From Sphingomonadaceae bacterium (GTDB lineage Bacteria; Pseudomonadota; Alphaproteobacteria; Sphingomonadales; Sphingomonadaceae), in assembly GCA_947472735.1 (NCBI GenBank), contig CANJBY010000001.1, positions 1 through 64,000 of the forward strand: a DNA stretch of 64,000 nt, read 5' to 3'. A model generated the notes under the pieces. That model did no database searches and was not told the DNA's origin. It saw only the letters and a list, made by a program, of their open reading frames with translations. Shown in pieces: positions 35,928 through 45,357 of this stretch; position 1 is the first letter of the stretch, and every line of letters starts with the position of its first letter. A program made the translations under genes and the position numbers.

Positions 35928-37106
35928 ATGGATTTGACCGAGCCTCTGGCCAGCATCGCGCGAGGGGATAGCGACCCCGATGCGGACTGGAGTCTGCCTG
36001 GCTGGATCTACTCCGACCCCGAATATTTCGCGGCGGAGATGGCGCGGGTAATCCGTCCAAGCTGGCAGATCGTCTGCCATGAGAGCGATCTTGCCGCCCC
36101 CGGCGACTACCGCACGCTCGATTACCTCGGCGAAAGCGTCATCGTGATCCGGGGTGATGACGGCACGGTCCGCGCCTTTGCCAATGTCTGCCGGCACCGC
36201 GCCATGCGGCTGGTCGAAGGTCCTTCTGGTTGCACCAGGAAGCTGGTCTGTCCCTATCACGCCTGGTCGTATGAAACTGACGGTCGCCTCAGCGGCGTGC
36301 CGATGAAAGCCGATTATCCGGCGCTCAGGCTGGAAGAAAATGGCCTCGCCCCAGTTTCGCTGGAGGTCTGGCGCGGCTTCGTGTTCGTGCGGCTGGAAGA
36401 TGCCGGCTTCCCAACGGTGGCCGAGATGATGGCCCCATTCGAGGCCGAAGTCGCGCCTTACCGGTTCGAGGAGATGCGCCGGATCGGAGACGTCCGCCTG
36501 CGGGAGCGCACGGTCAACTGGAAGAATGTCGGCGACAACTATTCCGACAATCTCCACATCCCGGTCGCGCATGATGGGCTGACCCGGATTTTCGGCAAGA
36601 GCTACGAGATTTCCGCGCATGGTTGGGCCGACCGGATGAAAGGCGATCTGGCCGATCGTCCGTCGGGCAATTTCTGGGAGCGATTCTATCAGGCGCACCT
36701 GCCTGCGGTGCCGCACCTTTCGGCCAAGGCGCAGAGCCGCTGGCTCTATTACAAGCTGTGGCCGAACATGGCCTTCGACATTTACGCCGACCAGATCGAC
36801 TTCATGCAGTGGCTGCCGACCGGCCCCACCACCTGCGTGCTGCGCGAAATGTGCTTCGCCCTGCCCGATGATCGCCGCGAGATGAAGCTGGTGCGCTATG
36901 CCAACTGGCGGATCAACCGCGTGGTCAATATGGAAGACACCTGGCTGATCGAGCGGGTGCAGCAAGGCATGGGCTCAGCCAGCTACGGCGTCGGCCCGCT
37001 GGCCCGGAGCGAAGTGTGCCTGCGCAGTTTCGCCAGCAAGATCAGGGCCTTGATTCCCGAAGCAAGACAGCCCGCACCACCACCGCCGGGATGGAGCAAA
37101 GCATGA
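35928..37106 (+). CDS. Rieske-type aromatic-ring/carnitine-like oxygenase, alpha subunit
   Basis: The 392-residue oxygenase has a Rieske cluster site C88/H90 (CRHRAM) and C108/H111 (CPYHAW). The mononuclear iron site includes H210 and H215 (DNLHIPVAH) after NWKNVGDNYSDN. The family hydroxylates or demethylates small organic molecules; the substrate here is unknown. No reductase or ferredoxin gene is nearby, so electrons come from elsewhere. ATG 35928 is the start. It is coupled by ATGA to the flavoprotein gene downstream. Confidence 0.9.
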   Translation: MDLTEPLASIARGDSDPDADWSLPGWIYSDPEYFAAEMARVIRPSWQIVCHESDLAAPGDYRTLDYLGESVIVIRGDDGTVRAFANVCRHRAMRLVEGPSGCTRKLVCPYHAWSYETDGRLSGVPMKADYPALRLEENGLAPVSLEVWRGFVFVRLEDAGFPTVAEMMAPFEAEVAPYRFEEMRRIGDVRLRERTVNWKNVGDNYSDNLHIPVAHDGLTRIFGKSYEISAHGWADRMKGDLADRPSGNFWERFYQAHLPAVPHLSAKAQSRWLYYKLWPNMAFDIYADQIDFMQWLPTGPTTCVLREMCFALPDDRREMKLVRYANWRINRVVNMEDTWLIERVQQGMGSASYGVGPLARSEVCLRSFASKIRALIPEARQPAPPPPGWSKA

Positions 37107-38704
37107 CCAAGCGTTACGATGCGATCATCATCGGCGGCGGGCACAATGGCCTGACCTGCGCCTTCTACCTCGCCCGCGCCGGCCTGAAGGTGCGGGTGCT
37201 GGAGCGGCGCCATATCGTCGGCGGGGCGGCGGTGACCGAGGAATTTCACCCGGGCTTCCGCAATTCCACCGCCAGCTACACCGTCAGCCTGCTGCGTCCC
37301 AAGGTGATCGCCGACATGAAGCTGGCCGAGCACGGCTACCGCGTAATCGAACGGACAATCAGCAACTTCTTCCCCTTCCCGGACACATACCTCAAGCTGG
37401 GTGGAGGTCCGGGGCGCACCGAGGCGGAGTTCGCCCGCTTCTCGCAGAATGATGCCGCCGCCTACCCCCAATATGATGCTGCGCTTGAAAAGGTCGCAAA
37501 GGTGCTGCGCGACATCGCGCTGGAATGTCCGCCTAATGTCGGCGGCGGCCTCCCCGCCCTGTTCGCCGCGGCGAAACAGGGCTGGCCGCTGGCGAATATG
37601 GACATTGCCGCGCAGCGCGACCTGCTCGACATCTTCACCAAGTCGGCCCGCGATTTTCTCGACGGCTGGTTCGAGGATGATCACGTTAAAAGCGCGTTCG
37701 CCTTCGATGCGGTGGTCGGCAACTATGCCGGGGTCTCCACTCCCGGCTCGGCCTACGTTCTGCTCCACCACGTATTCGGCGAAGTGAACGGTAAACTCGG
37801 CGCCTGGGGCCACGCTGTCGGCGGGATGGGCGCAATCACCCAGGCGATGGCCAGGGCCTGCGAACTGCAAGGGGTCGAGATCAGCCTCGAAGCGCCGGTC
37901 GCCAAGGTGCTGGTCGACGGCAGCCGGGCGGTGGGCGTTCGTCTGGAGGGTGGCGAGGAGATCGCCGCGCCAATCGTTGCGGCCAATGTCGGTCCGGCGC
38001 TGCTCTATCGCCAATTGGTGGACTCGAGCGACCTTGATGCCGACTTCAACCGCCGGATCAAGGGCTACAAGACTGGCTCGGGCACTTTTCGAATGAATGT
38101 GGCGCTGTCCGAACTGCCCGATTTCGCCGTTCTGCCTGGCAAAGCCCAAGCCGAGCACCACACGGCCGGGATCATCATCGCGCCCGGCATGGACTACATG
38201 GACCAGGCCTTTATCGACGCCCAGCAGCACGGCTGGTCGCGCAAGCCGATCGTCGAGATCAAGATCCCCAGCACGGTGGACGACAGCCTCGCCCCGCCCG
38301 GCCAGCACGTCGCCAGCCTGTTTTGCCAGCAGTTCGATCCGAACGCCGATTGGGATGCGCACCGGGAGGACGTGGCGGACCTGATCATCGACACCGTCAC
38401 CGACCATGCGCCGAACTTCAAGGCCAGCGTGATCGCGCGGCAGATCCACTCCCCGCTGGATCTTGAACGCAAGTTCGGGCTGATCGGCGGAGACATCTTT
38501 CACGGAACGATGGGGCTGGACCAGCTATGGGCAGCGCGCCCGGTACTGGGCCACGGCGATTATCGTGCGCCGATCAAGGGGCTCTACATGTGCGGTTCGG
38601 GTACGCATCCCGGCGGCGGTGTGACCGGTGCGCCAGGGCACAATGCCGCGCACGAGATCCTCGCCGACCGTTCGCTTATCGGGCGGCTGTGGCGGCGGGC
38701 GTAG
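37103..38704 (+). CDS. FAD-dependent oxidoreductase, PYROXD2/phytoene-desaturase-like
   Basis: The 533-residue flavoprotein starts at ATG 37103 within the stop of the Rieske gene. The FAD site is IIIGGGHNGLTCAFYLARAG with an ERR end. The C-terminal signature is LYMCGSGTHPGGGVTGAPGH, typical of PYROXD2-like members of the phytoene desaturase superfamily. It likely oxidises the same compound as the Rieske enzyme, or its product. The reaction is unknown. The last 29 bases overlap the convergent permease gene. Confidence 0.9.
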   Translation: MTKRYDAIIIGGGHNGLTCAFYLARAGLKVRVLERRHIVGGAAVTEEFHPGFRNSTASYTVSLLRPKVIADMKLAEHGYRVIERTISNFFPFPDTYLKLGGGPGRTEAEFARFSQNDAAAYPQYDAALEKVAKVLRDIALECPPNVGGGLPALFAAAKQGWPLANMDIAAQRDLLDIFTKSARDFLDGWFEDDHVKSAFAFDAVVGNYAGVSTPGSAYVLLHHVFGEVNGKLGAWGHAVGGMGAITQAMARACELQGVEISLEAPVAKVLVDGSRAVGVRLEGGEEIAAPIVAANVGPALLYRQLVDSSDLDADFNRRIKGYKTGSGTFRMNVALSELPDFAVLPGKAQAEHHTAGIIIAPGMDYMDQAFIDAQQHGWSRKPIVEIKIPSTVDDSLAPPGQHVASLFCQQFDPNADWDAHREDVADLIIDTVTDHAPNFKASVIARQIHSPLDLERKFGLIGGDIFHGTMGLDQLWAARPVLGHGDYRAPIKGLYMCGSGTHPGGGVTGAPGHNAAHEILADRSLIGRLWRRA

Positions 38705-39968
38705 CCGCGCGGCGGGCAAGCCAGTAGAACGGCAAGGCGGCCAGCATCAGCGCAATGCTGAGCAGCACCGCCTCAAGCCCCGAGCCGTACATCAGCGCCA
38801 GCGTGAAGATCAGGCCCAGTGCGGCCACGACGACCCGCACCCGCAGTACCAGCGCCGAGACACAGGCGAACGCATAGATCCACAGGCCCGAGGCCGAGGT
38901 CAGCCTGAGCATGAAGTCCATCAGCGCCGCCCCGTCGCGCCAAATGGAGGACAGCAGCAACAGGATCGTGAGACCAGTCCCGGTCACAAGCGGGACGACC
39001 GCGATGTCGTGGCGGTTGGTCCTGCCGATTGCCTTTGGCAGCAGGCCGGCGCGCGCCAGCCCGAGCGGCACCTCGCCCTGCATCATCACCCAGACGTTAA
39101 GGCCTCCTACTGCCGAAATCACCGCGAAGCCCGCCACGGCGAGCCCGGCCCAGTCGCCCCAGTATCCGGCGATAAACATGGCGATCGGAGCGCGGGAGGC
39201 GGTGGCCTCCGCTTCGGGGAGGACAAAGACAATGCCCGAGCAGACCAGAAGGTAGATCGCACAGCATAGCAGGACGCCAAGAATGGTGGAGCGCGGTACG
39301 TTGCGCTCAGGATTACGGACCCGTTCGGCGGCAAGGCTGGCGGACTCGAAACCCATGATTGCGACAAACGCCAGCGCCGCTGCGGGGAAGAGATCACCGC
39401 CTGAAAAGGCCGCATGAGGGGTGCGCCCGAAAGCTCCCGGATTGCTTCCAGCGATCCACGCAAGGATTGCCAACACCGCCGCCAGCGGCAGCAGCTTGAG
39501 CACCGTGGTGGCCACCTGAAAGCGCCCCGCAGCTCGCAATCCCGACAGGTTTAGCCAGGCCAGCCCGGCCATGATCGCCGATGCGGCCAAGGTCTCGTTC
39601 CAAGAGGTCCTGCCAAGTTCGGGCCAGAACTGGGTGGCGTAGCGCACCGCCGTGAGCGAGATATAGGCATTGCTGCAGCAGTAGCTCATCCAGGCGCCCC
39701 AACCGTTGAGGACACCGAAGACCGGACCGAGGACTTCGCCGATCACCGCGATCAGCCCCGGTTCCTGTGGCCGGGCCCGGGCGATGGCAGCAAGGACCAA
39801 GGCGATCAGCAGCGCACCGCCGCCGCCGGCGATCCAGGCCGCCACACCGGTCCACCCATAAGCGGCCAGCTGGCTGGGCATGATGAAGATTCCGGCGCCG
39901 ATCACCGCGCCGACGACGAGCGCCGCTGCGGTCCAGACTCCAAACGGCCTTGCCTCGGTCTCGTCCAT
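38676..39968 (-). CDS. APC-family amino acid permease
   Basis: A 430-residue inner-membrane carrier with about 12 hydrophobic segments. Helix 1 has the APC motif VVGAVIGAGIFIMPSQLA. ESASLAAERVRNPERNVPRS is the conserved cytoplasmic loop. It imports or exchanges amino acids or amines, probably with protons. It is convergent with the Rieske/flavoprotein pair and has its own promoter region before the sulfotransferase gene. Confidence 0.9.
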   Translation of the reverse strand: MDETEARPFGVWTAAALVVGAVIGAGIFIMPSQLAAYGWTGVAAWIAGGGGALLIALVLAAIARARPQEPGLIAVIGEVLGPVFGVLNGWGAWMSYCCSNAYISLTAVRYATQFWPELGRTSWNETLAASAIMAGLAWLNLSGLRAAGRFQVATTVLKLLPLAAVLAILAWIAGSNPGAFGRTPHAAFSGGDLFPAAALAFVAIMGFESASLAAERVRNPERNVPRSTILGVLLCCAIYLLVCSGIVFVLPEAEATASRAPIAMFIAGYWGDWAGLAVAGFAVISAVGGLNVWVMMQGEVPLGLARAGLLPKAIGRTNRHDIAVVPLVTGTGLTILLLLSSIWRDGAALMDFMLRLTSASGLWIYAFACVSALVLRVRVVVAALGLIFTLALMYGSGLEAVLLSIALMLAALPFYWLARRAATPAATAAR

Positions 39969-40042
39969 AGCCAGCCCCCAGGAGCGAAGGCACCACGTTT
40001 TGCTCTCGCTCGCCAGCGAAATCGCGCTAGGACTGGTCCCGC

Positions 40043-41677
40043 ATGGCTACCCTTCAACCGCAAAGCTGGCTCTCGCGCATCGGCGGCTATCATCCGCGGC
40101 TGATCGAGGCCGCGCTGGCGATGAACGAGAACGACCTGCCCCGGGCCGAGCCGCTGCTGCGCGCGCACCTCAAGGAAGATCCTTTCGACGTCCAGGCGAT
40201 CCGCATGTTCGCCGAACTCGCCGGGCGGATCGGACGTTTTCGCGATGCCGAGAACCTGCTGCGCCGCGCGCTGGAACTGGCCCCGGGGTTCACTGCCGCG
40301 CGGGCCAACCTGGCCTTGCTACTGCACCGGCAGAACCGCCCCGAAGAGGCATTGGAAGAGCTCGACCGGGTGCGCGACGAAGAGCCGGACGACCCTGGAC
40401 ACAACACATTGCGGGCAGCAGTGGCTGGCAGAATAGGCGCTTTCGACGAAGCTCTCGCGCTGTATGAAACCATTCTAGCTCGCGGAGAGGGGCAGGCGCC
40501 AATCTGGCTTAGCTACGGTCACACGCTGAAGACCGTGGGGCGGCTCGAGGATGGCATCGCGGCCTATCGCAAGGCGATCGCATTGCGGCCCCATTTCGGT
40601 GAGGCCTGGTGGAGCATCGCCAACCTCAAGACGGCCCAGTTCGATGCGCAAGACCTGGCGGAGATGAACGCGGGTTTGACCGCGGCCCAGGCGTCGATGG
40701 AAGATCGCTTTCATCTCCACTTCGCGCTTGGCAAAGCGCTTGACGATGGCGCGCATCCCGCTGCCGCTTTTGAACACTATGCGATAGGCAACGCGCTGCG
40801 ACGCGAGGCTCTTCCTTATGAAGCGGCCGAAACCACTGCGGCCGTAGACCGGGCCATCGCGCTGTTCGATGCCGCTTTCTTCGAACGGCGCAGCGGACTG
40901 GGTTGCCCAGACTCCGACCCGATCTTCATCCTTGGCATGCCCCGCGCCGGTTCCACGCTGGTCGAGCAGATCCTGTCGAGCCACTCGCAGGTCGAGGGAA
41001 CGATGGAGCTGCCCGATATTCCCGCAATCGTGAACCGCCTTGGGCGCGAAGGGAGCTACCTGGACGTACTCGCGGATCTGGACGGAGACCGGCTGCGCCA
41101 GCTCGGTGACAGCTACCTGTCCTCAACCCGGATACAACGGCGCGAAACAAAACCCCTGTTCATCGATAAGTTGCCAAACAACTGGTTGCACGTGGGATTG
41201 ATCCTCCTGATTCTGCCCAATGCCCGGATCATCGATGCACGGCGCCACCCGCTTGATTGCGGCTATTCGAATTTTCGCCAGCACTTCGCGCGCGGCCAGG
41301 CCTTTGCCTACGATTTGGCGGATATCGGGCATTATTACGCTGACTACGTCAGGTTGATGGACCATTTCGACCGGATTATGCCCGGGCGGATCCATCGCGT
41401 TATCCACGAGCGGCTGCTGGATGACCCTGAGCAAGAGATATGTGCCTTGCTCAGCACTCTTGACCTTCCGTTCGAAGCTGCCTGCCTTAACTTCGCGAGC
41501 AATCCGCGCGCGGTCAGGACGGCGAGCAGCGAGCAGGTCCGTCGCCCGATCAACCGCAGCGGTGAAGGTCAATGGCGTCCCGTGTCGGACAAGATCGAGC
41601 CCTTGAAACAGGCGCTGGGACCGGTGCTGGAGCTCTATCCGCAAGTTCCGAAGTCGTGGCATGCCAGCCACGGTTGA
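40043..41677 (+). CDS. TPR-containing sulfotransferase
   Basis: The 544-residue protein begins with TPR repeats (about 20-275; for example LPRAEPLLRAHLKEDPFDVQ) and ends with a sulfotransferase domain. The PAPS 5'-phosphosulfate loop is FILGMPRAGSTLVEQIL (295-311). The 3'-phosphate site lies around ARIIDARRHPLDCGYSNF. It transfers sulfate to an unknown acceptor. In sphingomonads this type is often next to TonB-dependent receptor genes, as here. There is no signal peptide, so it acts inside the cell. Confidence 0.9.
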   Translation: MATLQPQSWLSRIGGYHPRLIEAALAMNENDLPRAEPLLRAHLKEDPFDVQAIRMFAELAGRIGRFRDAENLLRRALELAPGFTAARANLALLLHRQNRPEEALEELDRVRDEEPDDPGHNTLRAAVAGRIGAFDEALALYETILARGEGQAPIWLSYGHTLKTVGRLEDGIAAYRKAIALRPHFGEAWWSIANLKTAQFDAQDLAEMNAGLTAAQASMEDRFHLHFALGKALDDGAHPAAAFEHYAIGNALRREALPYEAAETTAAVDRAIALFDAAFFERRSGLGCPDSDPIFILGMPRAGSTLVEQILSSHSQVEGTMELPDIPAIVNRLGREGSYLDVLADLDGDRLRQLGDSYLSSTRIQRRETKPLFIDKLPNNWLHVGLILLILPNARIIDARRHPLDCGYSNFRQHFARGQAFAYDLADIGHYYADYVRLMDHFDRIMPGRIHRVIHERLLDDPEQEICALLSTLDLPFEAACLNFASNPRAVRTASSEQVRRPINRSGEGQWRPVSDKIEPLKQALGPVLELYPQVPKSWHASHG

Positions 41678-41780
41678 ATGCAAATCGACATGGCGCAGCA
41701 TCTGTTTCGCAGTTTTTTGATTGTTTGTGCTGCGTTGCAGGGTGAAACCCACACATAGATCGAATTTTGAGGGGCACCCC

Positions 41781-44159
41781 ATGTCGAAACATGAATTGCT
41801 GCGGCACAAGACTGTCGTTCTGCTCGCTTCCACGGCGCTGCTCCTGCCCTCCGCCGCATTTGCGCAGGACGCACCGAACGGCGTGGAAGACCTGGGCGAT
41901 GAGATTGTCGTTACGGCCCAGCGCCGCGAAGAACGCTTGCAGGACGTTCCGATCAGTCTCACCGCGCTGGGTTCGGCCAAGCTTGAGCAAGCCAACGTCA
42001 AGTCGTTTGACGACTACGCGAAGCTGCTGCCCAGCGTAAGCTTCCAGTCCTTCGGCCCCGGCCAATCGCAGATATTCTTCCGCGGGGTATCGTCGGGAGG
42101 AGACGGTCTCCACATCGGCCCCCTGCCGACCAGCAGTATGTATGTTGACGAAATCCCGGTCACCACGATTGGCGGCACGGTTGATTTCCATGTCTACGAC
42201 ATCGCCCGGGTCGAAGCACTCGCCGGACCGCAAGGCACCCTGTTCGGGGCCAGCTCGCTTTCGGGCGTGCTGCGCCTGATCACCAACGCCCCCAAGCTCG
42301 GCGAGACTTCAGGCAGCGTTGACCTGCAAGTCAACAAGTACGGCAAGGGCGATTTCGGTGGTTCCGCCGATGGCTATATCAATCTCCCGCTGGGTGATTC
42401 TGCGGCGCTGCGCGTCGTCGCCTTTTACGACCGGCAGGGCGGTTACATCGACAACATCAGGGGCACCCGCACATTCACCCTGGACGATGGCGATCCCACC
42501 ACGAACCTGACGGTGAACAACAACGCTCTGGTCAAGAACGATTACAACGATGTGGAGACCTGGGGCGGCCGAGCTGCGCTCAAGATCGACCTGGACGATA
42601 ACTGGACGGCCACTCCGCAGTTCATCTACCAGCACCAGGTAGCCAATGGCGGGTTCCTGTTCGATCCGCGCAAGGGCGATCTGGTCGTCGCCGATTACCT
42701 GCCCAGCCTCAACAAGGATCGCTGGTGGCAGGCGGCGCTGACCATACAGGGCAAGCTGAGCGATTGGGACGTCACCTATTCGGGTGGATACTTCGAACGC
42801 AAGGTCGATAACCTCGCGGATTATTCCTACTATACCGTGGCTTATGACACATATGGGTCTTATGCGACCTACTTCCCCAAGAACACCGGCGGGTTCCTTG
42901 ATCCGACTGAGAGCTCGATTCTCGGCGACAAGTACACCAAGCTGACTCAGGAACTTCGCGTCTCATCGCCTGGCGACATGCCTTTCCGGCTGACGGCGGG
43001 CTTGTTCCTGCAGCATCAGACGGACGCCATCCGCGCAGACTATCAGGTCAAGGGAATCGCGGCGAACCTTGGCAGCCAGGGCTGGTTCCCGGGCGTGTTC
43101 GGCGGCACGGATTCGATCTTCCGAACCCGGATCAACCGCAAGGACCGCGACTACGCGATGTTCGCGCAGGGCGAGTACGATCTGGCGCCAACGGTTACCC
43201 TGATCGGCGGCATCCGGGGCTTCATTGCCAATAATACCATCTATGGATTCTCCGGCCTGAACGGCGGAAGCAGTCTGGCCAATTGCATAGCCGGGCTGTC
43301 GCTTACGGAAGTGCCCTGCGTCAACGTCAACAAGAAGCAGGTCGAACAGGGCGTGATCTGGCGCGGCGGCGTGCGCTTCAAGCCGAACAACGACATGATG
43401 TTCTATGCAACGGTATCACGCGGTTACCGGCCCGGCGGCAACAACCGCCGGCCCGGCGTCGATCCGTTCAAGTCCGACAAGCTCGACAATTACGAGCTCG
43501 GCTGGAAGACGCACCTGGGCACCGTCTACTTCAACGGGGCGGTCTTCTATGAGAAATGGAAGAACGTGCAGTTCGGGCTGGTCCCGGTGGGCCAGAATGG
43601 CGTGACCAACACTTACAATGCGGGTGACGCGCGGGTCTACGGGATCGAAGGGGACATCTCGACACGGGTCGGCGGTTTCACCTTCTCGGCTTCGGGAACC
43701 TACGTTGACGCCAAGACGACCACGGATCTGTGCCAGGTCGATCCGGTGACCAAGAACATCATATGCGTCACGGGCGTCGCACCGGCCGCAGCCAAGGGCA
43801 CAAGGTTGCCAGTGATGCCGCGGTTCAAGGGCAGTGCAACCGCCCGATATGAAACCCCGGCAGCGGGCGGCACCGGGTTCGTCCAGGCGTCGGTCAGCCA
43901 CCAGGGCGGCACGCGGTCGTTCCTGCTCGACGCCGATTTTGCCTCGGTCGGAGCCACCAAGCCCTTCACTACGGTCGATTTCTCGGCCGGGGTGCACTGG
44001 GACAGCTGGCGCCTTGAAGCGTTCATCCAGAACGCATTCGACACGCGCGGGCAGATGAGTCTCAACACGGTCTGCGCCACCACCTTCTGCGGCCCCTACT
44101 CGCGCACCTACCCGACGCGGCCGCAGCTATTCGGAATCAAGGCTGGCTACGACTTCTAG
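41781..44159 (+). CDS. TonB-dependent outer-membrane receptor
   Basis: The 792-residue receptor has a signal peptide (to AFAQD, about residue 30). It then has a TonB-box/plug start DEIVVTAQRREERLQDVPIS and plug motifs RVEALAGPQGTLFGASSLSG. The beta-barrel ends with a terminal Phe (KAGYDF). It takes up a bulky or scarce substrate across the outer membrane with TonB energy. ATG 41781 follows GAGGGG. No FecR/sigma pair is next to it. Its neighbours suggest a peptide or amino-compound substrate, but this is inference. Confidence 0.95.
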   Translation: MSKHELLRHKTVVLLASTALLLPSAAFAQDAPNGVEDLGDEIVVTAQRREERLQDVPISLTALGSAKLEQANVKSFDDYAKLLPSVSFQSFGPGQSQIFFRGVSSGGDGLHIGPLPTSSMYVDEIPVTTIGGTVDFHVYDIARVEALAGPQGTLFGASSLSGVLRLITNAPKLGETSGSVDLQVNKYGKGDFGGSADGYINLPLGDSAALRVVAFYDRQGGYIDNIRGTRTFTLDDGDPTTNLTVNNNALVKNDYNDVETWGGRAALKIDLDDNWTATPQFIYQHQVANGGFLFDPRKGDLVVADYLPSLNKDRWWQAALTIQGKLSDWDVTYSGGYFERKVDNLADYSYYTVAYDTYGSYATYFPKNTGGFLDPTESSILGDKYTKLTQELRVSSPGDMPFRLTAGLFLQHQTDAIRADYQVKGIAANLGSQGWFPGVFGGTDSIFRTRINRKDRDYAMFAQGEYDLAPTVTLIGGIRGFIANNTIYGFSGLNGGSSLANCIAGLSLTEVPCVNVNKKQVEQGVIWRGGVRFKPNNDMMFYATVSRGYRPGGNNRRPGVDPFKSDKLDNYELGWKTHLGTVYFNGAVFYEKWKNVQFGLVPVGQNGVTNTYNAGDARVYGIEGDISTRVGGFTFSASGTYVDAKTTTDLCQVDPVTKNIICVTGVAPAAAKGTRLPVMPRFKGSATARYETPAAGGTGFVQASVSHQGGTRSFLLDADFASVGATKPFTTVDFSAGVHWDSWRLEAFIQNAFDTRGQMSLNTVCATTFCGPYSRTYPTRPQLFGIKAGYDF

Positions 44160-44174
44160 AAGGTTTGAGAAGCG

Positions 44175-44199
44175 GCTCGATCAGAACAGCTGATCGAGC
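44175..44199. terminator. 10-bp perfect hairpin between convergent genes
   Basis: GCTCGATCAG (44175-44184) pairs with CTGATCGAGC (44190-44199) around a 5-base loop. It spans the gap after the receptor gene and the last codons of the convergent aminotransferase gene. It lacks a T-run, like the hairpin at 6262-6300. Confidence 0.5.
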
Positions 44200-45308
44200 G
44201 CGCCCTCTATCCGCTTGAGGCTGGCCGGCACGTCGAGCAGCTTGTCGAGCCCGAACAGGCCGAGGCGGAAGCTGCGATAGTCCGCGCCTTCATCGATCAT
44301 CAGCGGCACCCCGGCCGCGATCTGGTAGCCGAGCGCGACAAACTTGCTGCCATTCTGGATCGCGGGATCGTCGGTGTAGGACACCACCACGCCCGGCGCA
44401 CCGAAACCCTCAGCGGCAACCGAAGCGACACCCTTCGCAGCGAGCATCGCCCGCACCGCATTGCCTTGCGCCCACTGCGCGGCGCGCAGGATTTCGAAAC
44501 CGGCATCACGGGTCTCGAACATTGCGTCACGGAAGGCGCGCAGTGCGTCCGTGGGCATGGTCGCATGGTAGGCCGAACCGCCGCCTAGGTAGGCCTCCAT
44601 GATCGCCACCCAGCGGCCGAGATCGATGGCAAAGCTGGTCGACTTTGCGGCCTTGCAGGCTTCAAGCGCGGCGGCGTTCATCATCACGAGGCCCGCGCAA
44701 GGCTGAGCCGACCAACCCTTCTGCGGGGCGGAGATGAGCACGTCGACCCCGCAATCCGCCATGTCGACCCAGATGCAGCCCGAGGCGACGCAATCGAGCA
44801 CGAACAGCGCCCCGACTTCATGCGCGGCAGCGGATACGGCTTTGATATAGTCGTCCGGCAGGATGATCCCGCTGGCCGTCTCGACATGCGGCGCGAAGAT
44901 CACGTCCGGCCGTTCGGCGCGAATCGCGGCGACGACTTCGGCCACCGGGGGCGGAGCGAAGGGCGCCGTGGCCCCTTCGCCAACGCGGCGTGCCTTGAGC
45001 ACGGTTTCACTGGCCGGGATTGCGCCGGCTTCGAAAATCTGGGTCCAGCGGTACGAGAAGAAGCCGTTGCGGACCACCATCGCGCGCTTGCCGGTGGCGA
45101 ACTGGCGGGCGACGCTCTCCATCGCATAGCTGCCCCCGCCGGGCACCACCGCCACGCGTTCGGCCTTGTAGACGTCGCACAAGGTGGCATGGATATCGAG
45201 CATGACCTGCTGGAAGGCCTGGCTCATATGGTTGAGCGAGCGGTCAGTGAAAACCACCGAGAATTCGAGCAAACCGTCGGGATCAATATCGGGGCGCAGG
45301 CCGGGCAT
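44181..45308 (-). CDS. Class V PLP aminotransferase, alanine-glyoxylate/serine-pyruvate type
   Basis: The 375-residue PLP enzyme has the cofactor lysine in ISAPQKGWSAQP and the phosphate and ring contacts in PGGGSYAMESVARQF and VLDCVASGCIWVDM. It transfers amino groups between small amino acids and oxoacids such as glyoxylate or pyruvate. The exact partners are not fixed by sequence. It is convergent with the receptor gene. ATG 45308 is used. Confidence 0.9.
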   Translation of the reverse strand: MPGLRPDIDPDGLLEFSVVFTDRSLNHMSQAFQQVMLDIHATLCDVYKAERVAVVPGGGSYAMESVARQFATGKRAMVVRNGFFSYRWTQIFEAGAIPASETVLKARRVGEGATAPFAPPPVAEVVAAIRAERPDVIFAPHVETASGIILPDDYIKAVSAAAHEVGALFVLDCVASGCIWVDMADCGVDVLISAPQKGWSAQPCAGLVMMNAAALEACKAAKSTSFAIDLGRWVAIMEAYLGGGSAYHATMPTDALRAFRDAMFETRDAGFEILRAAQWAQGNAVRAMLAAKGVASVAAEGFGAPGVVVSYTDDPAIQNGSKFVALGYQIAAGVPLMIDEGADYRSFRLGLFGLDKLLDVPASLKRIEGALDQLF

Positions 45309-45357
45309 GGGTCACTCCTGTTGTCGGCGCGCGCTTTTCACCAAAGCGGGCGGGCAG

